The notes beneath the pieces are model-generated. The model did no database searches, was not told where the DNA came from, and saw nothing but the letters and a program-made list of their open reading frames with translations. A program made the position numbers and the translations under genes. DNA of 64,000 nucleotides from NCBI GenBank assembly GCA_963770245.1, contig CAVYOX010000013.1:124001-188000 (forward strand), read 5' to 3'. This document shows, in pieces, positions 43,415 through 53,214 of the stretch. The stretch comes from PALSA-270 sp963770245 (lineage in GTDB: Bacteria; Acidobacteriota; Terriglobia; Terriglobales; Acidobacteriaceae). Position 1 is the first letter of the stretch; every line of letters starts with the position of its first letter.

Positions 43415-45214
43415 TTATTGAACCGACAGGTCAAGCTTAGCTTTGTGCTCGTCGCATTTCACGAGCAGTGTCCGGTTGCTGCCGGGAGAGAATCCTGCGG
43501 TGACACTCTTCGACATGTCGTAATTACTACCCGCCGACCGCACTCTTACCAGAATGGTATGCTTTCCGGGACGGAGAGTAATACTTTGCGATTGTCTGCC
43601 CTGCGTGTAATGGAATAGCAGCACACGTCTCTTCTTGTCTCCCCGCAATTCTTCCGTATACACCGGGCGATTGTCCACGGAGATAAATGCCTGTCCTTCC
43701 TGGAAGGCATGTTCTACGACGACCTCGAGATTGGCCAGAGCGATCAGGCTCACAGCGATCTCCGAGCCCGTCAGGGAAGAATCCGCTCGATCGTCGGGAG
43801 AATCGCTCTGCGGCTGGCCCGCTGCTGTCGAGGCGACGGTACGCGGATGATGCGATGAGCCCTTCGATCGCGCGCCAGCGCCGCGCGCTGCCGCAGACGC
43901 CGGGCTCGGTCTTGGGTTTTCCGCAGAACCGTCGGGCTTGTTTAACTCCTCGGCGATGATTTCGGAAACCGATTGCGCTGTCTTGGCTTCCGCTGAGGAG
44001 GGAGACGAGGCAATCGCTCGCGGAATCGACTGGATCGGCTTCGAATGCTGCTCGTGGGACCAAATGGCGATGCCAACCGCGGCTATGGCAATTGTGGCAG
44101 CGAGAGCAACGGCTTGCGGCACCCTGAAACCAGGTCGAGCCACGATGTCGCGAGGGATGAGGGACCGCTCTTCGACCGCCAGAGCCGTCCCGGTTGGTTT
44201 CGCGGCTCGTGCCTGCAATACTTTTTCGACTACGCCATGGAGTGAATCTGAATCATCGGATTGATCGGCGGCCGGCGCATCGGATTCAGGGGTGGTTCGG
44301 GTGAGTTTCTGCGTCAGCAGAGGCGGCCGGTCAATGAGCCGCATGATATCGGTAAGCCGCGGCTGCTCGGATTCGTGGGCTTCGCGGAATCGTTGCAACT
44401 CCTGGGCCATCTCCGATCCGGTCTGGAAACGGTCGACCGGATCCTTGGCCAAGGCGCGCGCCAAAAGCCGATCGAGGTCAGGAGGAAGGTCAACCGACCA
44501 TGCCGAGACCGGAATTGGATCTCGATGAACCAGCTTGAAGCAAACCGTCGCGGTGCTGTTGCCTTGAAATGGCCTGTGTCCGGTGAGCACGGTGTAGAGG
44601 ACCACCCCTAAAGAAAACAGATCCGACCGTGCGTCCGTGGTTTCTCCGGTGAGCTGTTCGGGAGCCATGTAGGCGGGACTCCCCATGATCTGGCCCACCC
44701 TGGTTAAGTGAGACTGGTCCATGCGGGCGATTCCGAAATCGGCGACCTTGGCCCGACCTTCGGTCGTGATCAGAATATTTTCCGGTTTGATGTCGCGATG
44801 GATTACACCCTGACTGTGGGCGCAATCGAGGGCTTGCGCGATCTCCTGGACCAGCTGGAGAGCTGGTCCCAGCGGCAATCCATCTTTATTTCCCAGAAGT
44901 AGCTTGTCGAGGGAACTCCCGGCGACGTATTCCATCACGAGATAGGGATTATGGTTTTCGGGGTTCGTGCCCACATCAAAGATAGTCACGATGCCGGGAT
45001 GGGAAAGACGCCCCGCTGTGCGAGCTTCCTGATAGAAGCGTTCGCGATATTCGCGGCCGTCTGCAGGATCGAAATCGGAGAGCAAGATCGTCTTGACGGC
45101 AACGATACGATCAATGTTTGGATCGCGCGCTTTATAGACAACACCCATGGAGCCGCGCCCGATTTCGGCCAGCATCTCATATCGACCCATGAATACCTGG
45201 GTGTTGGTGGTCAT
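43415..45214 (-). CDS. Transmembrane Ser/Thr protein kinase
   Basis: 599 residues. PknB-like kinase domain (about 11-275): IGRGSMGVVYKARD, HRDIKPENILI, DFGIARM, YMAPEQLTGE. A Pro/Ser linker follows, then one TM helix (VALAATIAIAAVGIAIW, about 370-390), and an extracytoplasmic Ser/Ala-rich region ending in a beta-rich domain with DNRPVYTEELRG and RPGKHTILVRVRS, PEGA-like in character. ATG 45214 or 45190. It follows the NRPS operon by 160 bp on the same strand; whether it is co-transcribed is unclear. Confidence 0.93.
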   Translation of the reverse strand: MTTNTQVFMGRYEMLAEIGRGSMGVVYKARDPNIDRIVAVKTILLSDFDPADGREYRERFYQEARTAGRLSHPGIVTIFDVGTNPENHNPYLVMEYVAGSSLDKLLLGNKDGLPLGPALQLVQEIAQALDCAHSQGVIHRDIKPENILITTEGRAKVADFGIARMDQSHLTRVGQIMGSPAYMAPEQLTGETTDARSDLFSLGVVLYTVLTGHRPFQGNSTATVCFKLVHRDPIPVSAWSVDLPPDLDRLLARALAKDPVDRFQTGSEMAQELQRFREAHESEQPRLTDIMRLIDRPPLLTQKLTRTTPESDAPAADQSDDSDSLHGVVEKVLQARAAKPTGTALAVEERSLIPRDIVARPGFRVPQAVALAATIAIAAVGIAIWSHEQHSKPIQSIPRAIASSPSSAEAKTAQSVSEIIAEELNKPDGSAENPRPSPASAAARGAGARSKGSSHHPRTVASTAAGQPQSDSPDDRADSSLTGSEIAVSLIALANLEVVVEHAFQEGQAFISVDNRPVYTEELRGDKKRRVLLFHYTQGRQSQSITLRPGKHTILVRVRSAGSNYDMSKSVTAGFSPGSNRTLLVKCDEHKAKLDLSVQ

Positions 45215-45374
45215 CGAAGCGTGATGGAAAAGTACCTATTCAAGATAGTGGGCTTGGTGCTCGGGGGAAGGTTCGCTACCCTACGCTCCGATTACTTCCG
45301 TAACAGCAGCCTAGGCGGCGAACCGGCAGAGCCGTAGGGGCTTTCGGCCAATAGACTTTCGGCCTCTAGAAGGG

Positions 45375-48300
45375 TTATGCCAAGACACTCTCTGGGACGG
45401 TTGTGCTTTTGTGGGGTTCCGGCTGTTTTTCGAGTCTTGCAGCCTCATCGATGCGGGTTCGCAGCCCATCCGCCAGCGTTCGCACGTAAGGCTCAACGAA
45501 AATGCCACCCGGGTCGACTGGGAGTTCGGCCAGGTCCAGGTCGGCGATCGACTCGCCCCAACCCATTTTTTCGTCCCTGGCAAAAGCATAGTTTCTCTGC
45601 GGCTTAAAGATGGTTACCCTGCCAGGGTAGGGATCCGCTACGTAGGCAAAGTGAGCTTCTTCATTCAGCCGTTCCAGGTGCAGATCGTGAGCTACTCCCC
45701 CATTGGGCTGGTGGCTGATGTGGAGTATATTGGCAATCCTCACATGCAGCCGTTCAAACTCCCGGTGGCAGGCACCCATGGCTTTCTTCTTCAGGTAAAC
45801 AAACTCCTCTCGCAGGCTGAGGCGGACAAAATTTCCCCAATGGAAGCCAATTTTTTCTTTCGCGTGCGAAATCTGTTCGGAAAAAGACATGCGCAACGGC
45901 ACACCATGAAAGTTATGGGTATCGATCATGGCCAACAGCGCGACTTTCTCGCCATTCTTGCGAAGTATCTGGGCCATCTCGTAGGCCACCTGTCCACCCA
46001 TGCAGAATCCGCCGAGATAGTAGGGACCCTGAGGTTGCGATTCGCGGATCTCCTTTAGGTAGTGCTTAGCCATTTCCTCAATTGTTTTGAGATAGTCCTT
46101 GGTGCCGTCCATGCCATGAGCTTGCACTCCATAGAAGGGGTAATCCGGCCCCAGCAAGCGCGCCAGATCGTGGAACAGGAGCACATTGCCACCCGCTCCG
46201 TGCACGCAATAGAAGGATGGTTTGCTGCCACTCGCCCGGATCGGAACGAGCGAGGACCAACTCGGAGCCCAACCCTCGGTACGAAGGAGTGCGGCCAGCT
46301 TCTCAATGGTCGGCGCCTGAAACAGAGTCGAGAGAGCAAGCACCCGGCCCGTCTGTTTCCGCAGCTCAGAGAACAGCCGTACCGCCAGCAGCGAGTTGCC
46401 ACCAAGATCGAAAAAGTTATCCCGGAGTTTGATCGGATGAACGTTCAGTATTTTTTCCCAAAGCCCGGTGAGCTTCAGCTCCAGCACGTCCCGGGGCGCC
46501 ACTGGGTCGATGTCATTGGTTTCAACCTGGATACGAGCCACCGCCGGCAAGGCGTTGCGATTGACTTTGCCGTTCGCGGTGAGCGGAAATTGATCGAGGA
46601 AAACAAACGTCGCCGGCACCATGTACTCTGGCAACTTGGCGCGGAGGAACTCCCGCAGGCCGGCGGTGTTCACCGGCGTGGAGGGCTGGGCGACCACGTA
46701 ACCTACCAAACGCTTTTCTCCCGGAGTATCTTCCCGCACCACCACCAGGCAATGCTCGACCGCCTCGTGCTCCTGTAACTTGGCTTCGATTTCCCCCAAC
46801 TCAATGCGGTAGCCCTGCACTTTGACTTGCGAATCCTCACGGCCCAGGAATTCGATGTTGCCGTCCGGCAGGTAGCGCCCCCAGTCTCCGGTCCGGTATA
46901 AGCGCTGTCCGCTGCCTTCCTGATGGATGAAGCTGGCACTGGTCTTCTCGGCGTCCCGCCAATAGCCCCGGGCGAGTCCGATTCCTCCGATGTACAACTG
47001 CCCCGGTACCCATACCGGGCACGGGGCCTGGGAGTGATTCAAGACATGAAAAGTCTGATTCAGCATGGGCTTGCCGTACGGGATGCTCTTCCACTGGGCA
47101 TCCACCTGCCCGATGGGGTAGAGAATCGACCAGATCGAGGCTTCGGTCGCGCCCCCCAAGCTCATGATCGTTGCCCGCGGCAAGAGCCGCCGAATTTGCC
47201 CCGGCAAGCCCACCGGAATCCAGTCGCCGCTTAGCATAATCAGCCGCAGCGACTGCCCAATCGCTTCGCCCTGCTCGGCTTGCTCGACCAGCAGGCCCAT
47301 CAAAGCCGGCACCGTGTCCCACACCGTCACCTTCTCCGCGGCAATCAGCTGCGCCCAGTGGGTGGTGTCGCGTGACAGTTCCGCTGCCGGCATCACGATG
47401 GTGCCGCCTGCTGCCAGCAGGCCAAAAACATCGTAGACCGAAAGATCAAAGTTCAAGCGTGAGAGCGCCAGTACGCGATCCGCGGGACCGATGCCAAACC
47501 GCTGATTGATGTCGAGCACGGTGTTCACGGCGCCGCGGTGGTCGATCATCACTCCTTTCGGCTGGCCAGTCGAACCCGAGGTGTAGATGACGTAGGCGAG
47601 GTCTTCTGGTTTTTGCCGGGTGCGCGGCACCGGGGGCTTGCCCTCGAGCGGTTCCATGTCGTCCACGGTCAACACCTCAACCTCGTGCGGCACGCTCACC
47701 CGCTCGCGCACCGAAGTTTGCGTCAGCACCACCTTCACATCCCCATTTTCGATGAGGTAGCGCTGGCGTTCCGGGGGCAACTCGGGATCGACCGGCATGT
47801 AGGCGCCGCCGGCGAAGAGCACGCCGAGCACCGCAACCACCTGCTCCCACCCCTTGTCCATCACGATGCCGACAAGCTGGTTCGGCTCGAGGCCCCGCGC
47901 CAACAGGCCCTCTTCAACGCGGCAAGCCCGGCTGTAGAGTTCCGCATAACTCACGCGGCGGCTCGGGGTCAGAACGGCGATCTGACGGGGACGTTGTTTC
48001 ACTTGCTTCAAAAACAGTGTGTGCAAGAACTCGTCGCTGAGGGGAGCGTCGGTCTGGTTGACCTCGGCTATTTTCTGTGTCTGGCTGGGCGGCAGCAACC
48101 GCCGCGAATGCTCCGCCAGGGTACGGTTCCAGCTCGACTCCTCGGCCGCCAGCTGCTCTAACAGCGCGCCGTAGGCCTGGAACAGGCCATCCAGAAGCCC
48201 GGGAGGAAACATCGGATCGACTGCGTCCCAGTTGATCACGAGCTCGCCCCGGTCTTCCTGCACCATGCAGTCGAGATAAACCTGCGGGGTCTGGGTGATG

Positions 48301-49565
48301 GCATAGACGTTCTCGCCCAGACGACCCAGCCACGAGGGGTCTTCACTCCCGGAACCAAGATTCAGCAAACTGGTGAACACCACGGGAGCGACAACCTGGG
48401 GCCCTACTCCCTGGAAGCGCGTGAGTTCGCGCATGACGCGAATGCCGCTGAAATAGCGGTGCTCCAGGTCGCGCCACAGCTGTTGCTGCTGCTGCCGGGC
48501 CCGCGCCTCGAAGCTCGTTCCCTTGGCGTTGTCGACGGCCAGCAGATTCACCGAGGTGAAATCGCCCAGAATATTGTTGACCTGGGGGTCGAGCGGTAAG
48601 CGGTTGAACAAGGTGACGTTCAGCAGGAAGCTCTGGCTCTTGCTCCACAGCGTCAGCACTTCGGCATAAGCAGCCAGCAGAACTCCCGCGGGCGTCAGGT
48701 GGAGGCGCACGGCTTTTTCTTTCAAGCTGCGCCAGGCGGCGGGCGCCAGGCGGGTGCTGCGGCGCCGGTACTCGGGGCGAGTCACTGCGGCCGGAGCGGC
48801 GAGTAGTGGCAGTTCGGGCGACGGCGGCAGGGTAGGCACACGCTCGAGCCAGTACTGCCGCGACTCGCGGAACAGGTCGGTGCCCTCCAAGGTATTGAAG
48901 GCCACCAGATAGTCGCGAAAAGAGAGCTCGAGCGGCGCGAGAGTCAGGTTAGGATCGCGATACAGCTGCGCCAGCTCGCTGAAAATGATTTCAAAACTGC
49001 GGCCGTCCGCAATGAGAAGATCGACGCCCACATGCAGACGGGCGCGCCCGCCCTCGAGCCGGGATGCGCGAAACTCAAAAAGCGGCCACTCGTCGGTGCC
49101 ATGCACCCGGTGCGACATCACGGCCCGCACCGCATCCAGCTGAGCTGTGACGCGAGAGGCGTCGTGTCCACGCAAATCCAGGATTTCCAGGTGGTAGATC
49201 GGGGTTTGGGGCAAAATCTGCTGGCGGCCGTCGGGGTGAACGATGGCGCGGAGCATTTCATGCCGCCGGATCAGCCTTTCTAGCGCTTGTTCGAAGCGTT
49301 CGCCATCCCAAGCCTCCACGTCCACTTCAAAATAGCAGTGACACCCGATATTTCCCAGTTCCACGCCTTCGGAGCGTCCAATCAGGTACGCCTGCTGGAT
49401 GTCGCTCAAGGGAAATGGCTCGTAGCGTCGCTCCGGATCGGAACCAACCTTCGGCAGAGCCACCGCCGGGGGTGCGCTTTCCGACCGCTTCGCGGTCGAA
49501 AGGCGCGAAGCCAGCAGGGCCCGCTGCTCAGGTGACAGACGACTTAAGCGGTCATTCAGGTTCAT
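45375..49565 (-). CDS. NRPS module Cy-A(Cys-like)-PCP-TE
   Basis: 1396 residues from ATG 49565, overlapping the previous NRPS stop by 4 bp. Heterocyclization domain (about 48-490) with D182-x4-D187-x2-S190 (DLLIADGRS) in place of the HHxxxDG of ordinary condensation domains. Adenylation domain (about 515-1010; YTSGSTGQPKG, TANGK) whose specificity residues read D-L-Y-D-M-S-L-I-W-K, 8 of 10 matching the known Cys code DLYNLSLIWK. PCP with phosphopantetheine site S1058 (LGGNSLL). Thioesterase (about 1110-1375) with nucleophile C1188 in GGFCMGG and D1215. It should condense and cyclise Cys into a thiazoline and release the product. No obvious catalytic His is found near the end (DPGGIFVEP). Confidence 0.94.
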   Translation of the reverse strand: MNLNDRLSRLSPEQRALLASRLSTAKRSESAPPAVALPKVGSDPERRYEPFPLSDIQQAYLIGRSEGVELGNIGCHCYFEVDVEAWDGERFEQALERLIRRHEMLRAIVHPDGRQQILPQTPIYHLEILDLRGHDASRVTAQLDAVRAVMSHRVHGTDEWPLFEFRASRLEGGRARLHVGVDLLIADGRSFEIIFSELAQLYRDPNLTLAPLELSFRDYLVAFNTLEGTDLFRESRQYWLERVPTLPPSPELPLLAAPAAVTRPEYRRRSTRLAPAAWRSLKEKAVRLHLTPAGVLLAAYAEVLTLWSKSQSFLLNVTLFNRLPLDPQVNNILGDFTSVNLLAVDNAKGTSFEARARQQQQQLWRDLEHRYFSGIRVMRELTRFQGVGPQVVAPVVFTSLLNLGSGSEDPSWLGRLGENVYAITQTPQVYLDCMVQEDRGELVINWDAVDPMFPPGLLDGLFQAYGALLEQLAAEESSWNRTLAEHSRRLLPPSQTQKIAEVNQTDAPLSDEFLHTLFLKQVKQRPRQIAVLTPSRRVSYAELYSRACRVEEGLLARGLEPNQLVGIVMDKGWEQVVAVLGVLFAGGAYMPVDPELPPERQRYLIENGDVKVVLTQTSVRERVSVPHEVEVLTVDDMEPLEGKPPVPRTRQKPEDLAYVIYTSGSTGQPKGVMIDHRGAVNTVLDINQRFGIGPADRVLALSRLNFDLSVYDVFGLLAAGGTIVMPAAELSRDTTHWAQLIAAEKVTVWDTVPALMGLLVEQAEQGEAIGQSLRLIMLSGDWIPVGLPGQIRRLLPRATIMSLGGATEASIWSILYPIGQVDAQWKSIPYGKPMLNQTFHVLNHSQAPCPVWVPGQLYIGGIGLARGYWRDAEKTSASFIHQEGSGQRLYRTGDWGRYLPDGNIEFLGREDSQVKVQGYRIELGEIEAKLQEHEAVEHCLVVVREDTPGEKRLVGYVVAQPSTPVNTAGLREFLRAKLPEYMVPATFVFLDQFPLTANGKVNRNALPAVARIQVETNDIDPVAPRDVLELKLTGLWEKILNVHPIKLRDNFFDLGGNSLLAVRLFSELRKQTGRVLALSTLFQAPTIEKLAALLRTEGWAPSWSSLVPIRASGSKPSFYCVHGAGGNVLLFHDLARLLGPDYPFYGVQAHGMDGTKDYLKTIEEMAKHYLKEIRESQPQGPYYLGGFCMGGQVAYEMAQILRKNGEKVALLAMIDTHNFHGVPLRMSFSEQISHAKEKIGFHWGNFVRLSLREEFVYLKKKAMGACHREFERLHVRIANILHISHQPNGGVAHDLHLERLNEEAHFAYVADPYPGRVTIFKPQRNYAFARDEKMGWGESIADLDLAELPVDPGGIFVEPYVRTLADGLRTRIDEAARLEKQPEPHKSTTVPESVLA

Positions 49566-51451
49566 ACAACCTTTGGGGAAAGCGGAGTTCCCTTCTCCGG
49601 CATCTGTTCCATTTCCTCGACCAGCCGCTCCAGCTCGCTTTGGTCGGCATTGGCCAGTAGTTTCTCTTCCAGCCGCTGGGCTTGGGCCGCGAGCACGGGA
49701 GCATCGAGGAAGGTGTTCAGGGGAAAATCCATCGACCACGCCTGCTGGACCTTCAGGGCGATCTGGAATGCCGATAGCGAGTGCCCACCCAGATCGAAAA
49801 AATTGTCGTTCCGTCCGACCTGTTCCACCCCCAGAACCTCGGCCCAGATCTGGGCCAGGGTCTGTTCAATCTCGCCGCGCGGGGCGTCTGCGGCGGATTT
49901 TGCGCTGGCCAGCTGAACCGACAAGCCGGGCAGCGCGTTGCGGTCGATCTTTCCATTGGCCGTGAGCGGAAAGCTCTCCAAAAAGACGAAATGCGAGGGC
50001 ACCATGTATTCGGGAAGCTTCGCGCCCAAGGCGCTGCGCAACCCGGCGGCCGTCACCGCTTCTCCGGCTTTGGCGACGACATAGGCGGCCAAAGTCTTGC
50101 CCCCCAGAGCGTCCTCATCAGCCACCACCACGGCTTGGCGCACCGCGGATTGCTGTTCGAGCGTGGCCTCGATCTCACCGAGCTCGATGCGGTGCCCGCG
50201 AATCTTCACCTGGAAATCGGAGCGGCCGAGAAAATCCAGATTTCCGTCAGGCAGAAAGCGCGCTATGTCACCTGTCCGGTAAAGCCGCCCGCCACCGCGG
50301 AATGGATCCGGAATGAAGCGTTCCCTCGTCAGGTCGGCACGATTCCAGTAACCGCGAACCACCCCGTCTCCCCCAATGAACAACTCTCCCGCCTCCCCCA
50401 CCGCCACCGGCTGATGCTGGGCATCGAGGACATAGACCTGGGTGTTGGCAATCGGGCGGCCGACAGGAATGGTGGTTCCTAGTTCGCGCACTTCGTACGT
50501 GGTCGACCAAATGGTGGTTTCGGTGGGCCCGTACATGTTGTGGATCTGGCCGCGAACCACTTGCCGGAGCGAACTCACAAGCGATGCTGGCAGCGCCTCG
50601 CCACCCAGGAAGAATTTCTTCAGAGAACCGAGGGCGGTGAGGGAGCGGGGAGCGGAAAACAACATGCGGGCGAGCGAGGGTGTCGACTGGAAATGGGTTA
50701 CTTGATGGCGGACGATTTCGGCCGGAATCGTATCTACACCGTCGTCACCGTGAATGACGACCTCGAAGCCCCGGGTGAGAGTCCAAAGCAATTCGAGCAC
50801 CGAGATGTCGAAAGAGATACTGGTCACAGCCAGCCAGACACCAGGCTCGGACCCAATGGCACGGTCCATGCCGACGAAAAAATTGATGACGTTTCGGTTT
50901 TCGACCATCACGCCCTTGGGCTTGCCGGTGGATCCTGAAGTGTAAATGACGTAAGCGAGATTGCTTCCACTGGCGGATGAGGTGACGGGCGCCGGACTCA
51001 CAGTCAAGATCGCCGCCGCTTGGTGGTCCACGGAAATGATGCGGGCAGCTACGGCGGGCAGGCGCCCGCGCATCCGTTCGGTCGTGAGCAGCAGTGGGGC
51101 TTGTGCGTCTTCTAGGACCAAAGCGATTCGGGCGCTCGGATAGTCAGGATCGAGCGGCAGATAGGCGCCGCCGGCCTTCAGAATGGCAAGCATGGCGATG
51201 AGCATCTCCTCGGAGCGCTCCATGGCCACGCCAACCAGGGTATCCGGGCCAACGCCAGAGTCTTGCAGGTATCGCGCCAGCCGGTTGCTGCGGCCGTCGA
51301 GCTCGCGGTAGGTCAGCCGTCGGTCTCCCGAGACAACCGCGACCGCCTCTGGAGTACGCGCAACCTGCTCCTCAAAGAGACGGGCAATGGTGGTTTCGCG
51401 AGGATACGCCACGGCCGTGGAATTCCAGGCGATCAGTTCCGCTGGCAACAA
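49562..51451 (-). CDS. NRPS loading module A(Gly-like)-PCP
   Basis: 629 residues from TTG 51451 with GAGGGGGAAG just upstream. It starts directly at the linker before an adenylation domain (LIAWNSTAVAYPRETTI), with no condensation domain, so it acts as an initiation module. A domain motifs: YTSGSTGKPKG, GRLYRTGD, TANGK. Specificity residues read D-I-L-Q-F-G-M-I-W-K, two changes from the Gly code DILQLGLIWK. PCP with S558 (LGGHSLS). It passes its aminoacyl group to the Cy domain of the overlapping downstream gene. Confidence 0.93.
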   Translation of the reverse strand: MLPAELIAWNSTAVAYPRETTIARLFEEQVARTPEAVAVVSGDRRLTYRELDGRSNRLARYLQDSGVGPDTLVGVAMERSEEMLIAMLAILKAGGAYLPLDPDYPSARIALVLEDAQAPLLLTTERMRGRLPAVAARIISVDHQAAAILTVSPAPVTSSASGSNLAYVIYTSGSTGKPKGVMVENRNVINFFVGMDRAIGSEPGVWLAVTSISFDISVLELLWTLTRGFEVVIHGDDGVDTIPAEIVRHQVTHFQSTPSLARMLFSAPRSLTALGSLKKFFLGGEALPASLVSSLRQVVRGQIHNMYGPTETTIWSTTYEVRELGTTIPVGRPIANTQVYVLDAQHQPVAVGEAGELFIGGDGVVRGYWNRADLTRERFIPDPFRGGGRLYRTGDIARFLPDGNLDFLGRSDFQVKIRGHRIELGEIEATLEQQSAVRQAVVVADEDALGGKTLAAYVVAKAGEAVTAAGLRSALGAKLPEYMVPSHFVFLESFPLTANGKIDRNALPGLSVQLASAKSAADAPRGEIEQTLAQIWAEVLGVEQVGRNDNFFDLGGHSLSAFQIALKVQQAWSMDFPLNTFLDAPVLAAQAQRLEEKLLANADQSELERLVEEMEQMPEKGTPLSPKVV

Positions 51452-51547
51452 GGTCTTCCCCCTCGAGCAACCTAGATTTCGGCAACCATTCCCAACCGTA
51501 GTCCTTACAACGATACTGCAACCCGGGCTCGAACCGGCAAAGCGTTG

Positions 51548-52192
51548 CTATACGGTCTCCAACTCGCATCGCATTGCCTGGTACCGCAGCCCGCCATCGC
51601 GCGACTGGGACGTACTCAGCACCTTGAACCCGGCGGCCAGGTAACAACGGATCGCAGGTTGATTATCCGCGTGAACATCCAGGCGGTAGCGGGCGTAGTT
51701 CTGTGCTTTTCCCTGTGCCAGGAACTGTTGAACCAGCGCGCCGCCGAGTCCTTGCCCCCGGTATGGGGCGCCCAACCCCATTTTGCTCAGGTAGTATTCA
51801 TCGTCTGCGACCGGCGGAAACAGATTGGCGCTATTCGCCATCCGCTCGACCAGAGCGGCGCGCTCGGCCGACGGAAAGGCTTCCCACAAGGCGCCGGCAT
51901 CGGCCTGCCGGGCTCTTTTCAGCTCCACTCCGTTCAGCGCAATGAAGCCTCCTGCCAACTCCGCATCACAGGTCAGAAATTCCCCGCGCAAAATCGAGAC
52001 CTCCGAAGAGGCTCTTTTCATCCACCCTTCCAGAGCGCGGTAAGAAAACGCCGCCTCCCCGAAAAGATAGTCATAGTAAGGATTCCCGGCGGCCAAGACC
52101 CAGGGCAAAGCACGCGGCACGAGAGACTCTGGATGTGGGAAATCGACCGCCCGAAGGCTCCCCACAGCCCGAGTGACTTCACCCTTTATCAT
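51548..52192 (-). CDS. GNAT family acetyltransferase
   Basis: About 214 residues from ATG 52192 (in-frame ATG 52333 gives a Ser/Arg-rich extension without similarity). The C-terminal GNAT acetyl-CoA site is visible as MGLGAPYRGQGLGGALVQQF, followed by VHADNQPAIRCYLAAGFKVL. The N-terminal half (FGEAAFSYRALEGWMKR) is specific to a poorly known subgroup. It lies 96 bp before the NRPS loading gene on the same strand, so it may acetylate the amino end of the NRPS product or confer self-protection; inferred from position only. Confidence 0.85.
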   Translation of the reverse strand: MIKGEVTRAVGSLRAVDFPHPESLVPRALPWVLAAGNPYYDYLFGEAAFSYRALEGWMKRASSEVSILRGEFLTCDAELAGGFIALNGVELKRARQADAGALWEAFPSAERAALVERMANSANLFPPVADDEYYLSKMGLGAPYRGQGLGGALVQQFLAQGKAQNYARYRLDVHADNQPAIRCYLAAGFKVLSTSQSRDGGLRYQAMRCELETV

Positions 52193-52333
52193 TCTCAAAA
52201 ACACCCGCGCTCTCTGGACTACATAGGAAAAACCGTGCCCAAAACGGGAAGCGATCGACAGCTGTAACTGGCTTCTCCGAGACGGCCTCGGAGGGGAGGA
52301 CGAGTACCCGTGCGAGTATGACGCCGAACCCAC

Positions 52334-52661
52334 AGAGGATCAAGCAACCTCGCGCAAACTTTAGTAACCTTTGCGGCACGCAGCTGTACCTGGCGGTTGG
52401 GGCGGCAATTCTTACCTTTCCCGGATTACGGAAGGGTCGTCCGTTATGGGGGAAGCATGGGATGATACTCGGGACCGTCAACGCAGCTTGCTACCGGCGG
52501 GACTCTGTGCTTTGCCGACTGCCATCCCGGGCAGATCTGGCGATGCGAGCGATCACCTGCTCGCGTGTGGCCTGGTCTGCAGTCGAATCCGTCACGAACA
52601 CAGCGATGGGGTTGGTCTCGCGACACGCCTTATTCCTTAGCCCGTCGGACTAGATTCTGCT
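52334..52661. other. Intergenic region
   Basis: About 330 bp upstream of the NRPS/GNAT operon. A minus-strand stretch reads CRETNPIAVFVTDSTADQ, which looks protein-like but has no start, family or continuation, so it may be a relic. No promoter is clear. Confidence 0.35.
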
Positions 52662-53048
52662 TCACTTCCTTGGTCCTGGCTTCGGGCGCTTCCACCGGGG
52701 CGAACGGGACGCCACTTTGCCGGTCACAAACTTGTGGGCCATGCCGAGCAAGTCGCGCAGCATGTCGGAATTGACGCGAGCCAGCCGAACTAAAATGGCG
52801 GTATCGCCAACATAGTGATCGGTTAGGTAGTAAACGTCGGGGGCCTCAGCGAGCAGCTCGGCGCGATCATCGAAATCCACACGAACGACCAGTGAAGCGG
52901 GCTCGGCCGAGCGATTCGCGGGCACACATGCCAGAAGTTTTCCGTGGACCTTGAGCGCTGGGAACCCATACGCCGTGCTCTCCTCAACGCCCGGTAACGC
53001 AAGTCCGATGTTCCGTACCGTGTCGAAGTCGATTTTGGTTCTGGGCAT
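52662..53048 (-). CDS. MmcQ/YjbR family protein
   Basis: 128 residues from ATG 53048 (GTG 53075 possible; no ribosome site for either). CyaY-like double-wing fold of the YjbR family: IGLALPGVEESTAYGFPALK, VVRVDFDDRAELLAEAPDVY, then LTDHYVGDTAILVRLARVNS. The C-terminal tail is basic (Lys/Arg/Pro). Proteins of this family are proposed to bind DNA, but function is not established. Confidence 0.9.
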   Translation of the reverse strand: MPRTKIDFDTVRNIGLALPGVEESTAYGFPALKVHGKLLACVPANRSAEPASLVVRVDFDDRAELLAEAPDVYYLTDHYVGDTAILVRLARVNSDMLRDLLGMAHKFVTGKVASRSPRWKRPKPGPRK

Positions 53049-53214
53049 GGGTGAGTGTGATTCCGTGGAACTCACGGTGCTCGTCGAGTTGGGTACAAGC
53101 CTGAATATGCTTGGTCGAACTGGTAGTGATTATCCTCAAGAACAGGAACGTTTTGCAACACGTCGATGGCCCGTGAGCCAAAGGAGGCCCCAAACGAGCT
53201 GTTCCGGCGAGCTA

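Noticed and set aside
49566..49739. 58-residue extension of the second NRPS
   Set aside because: It reads through the PCP region of the loading module in another frame; the ATGA overlap at 49565 is the natural start.
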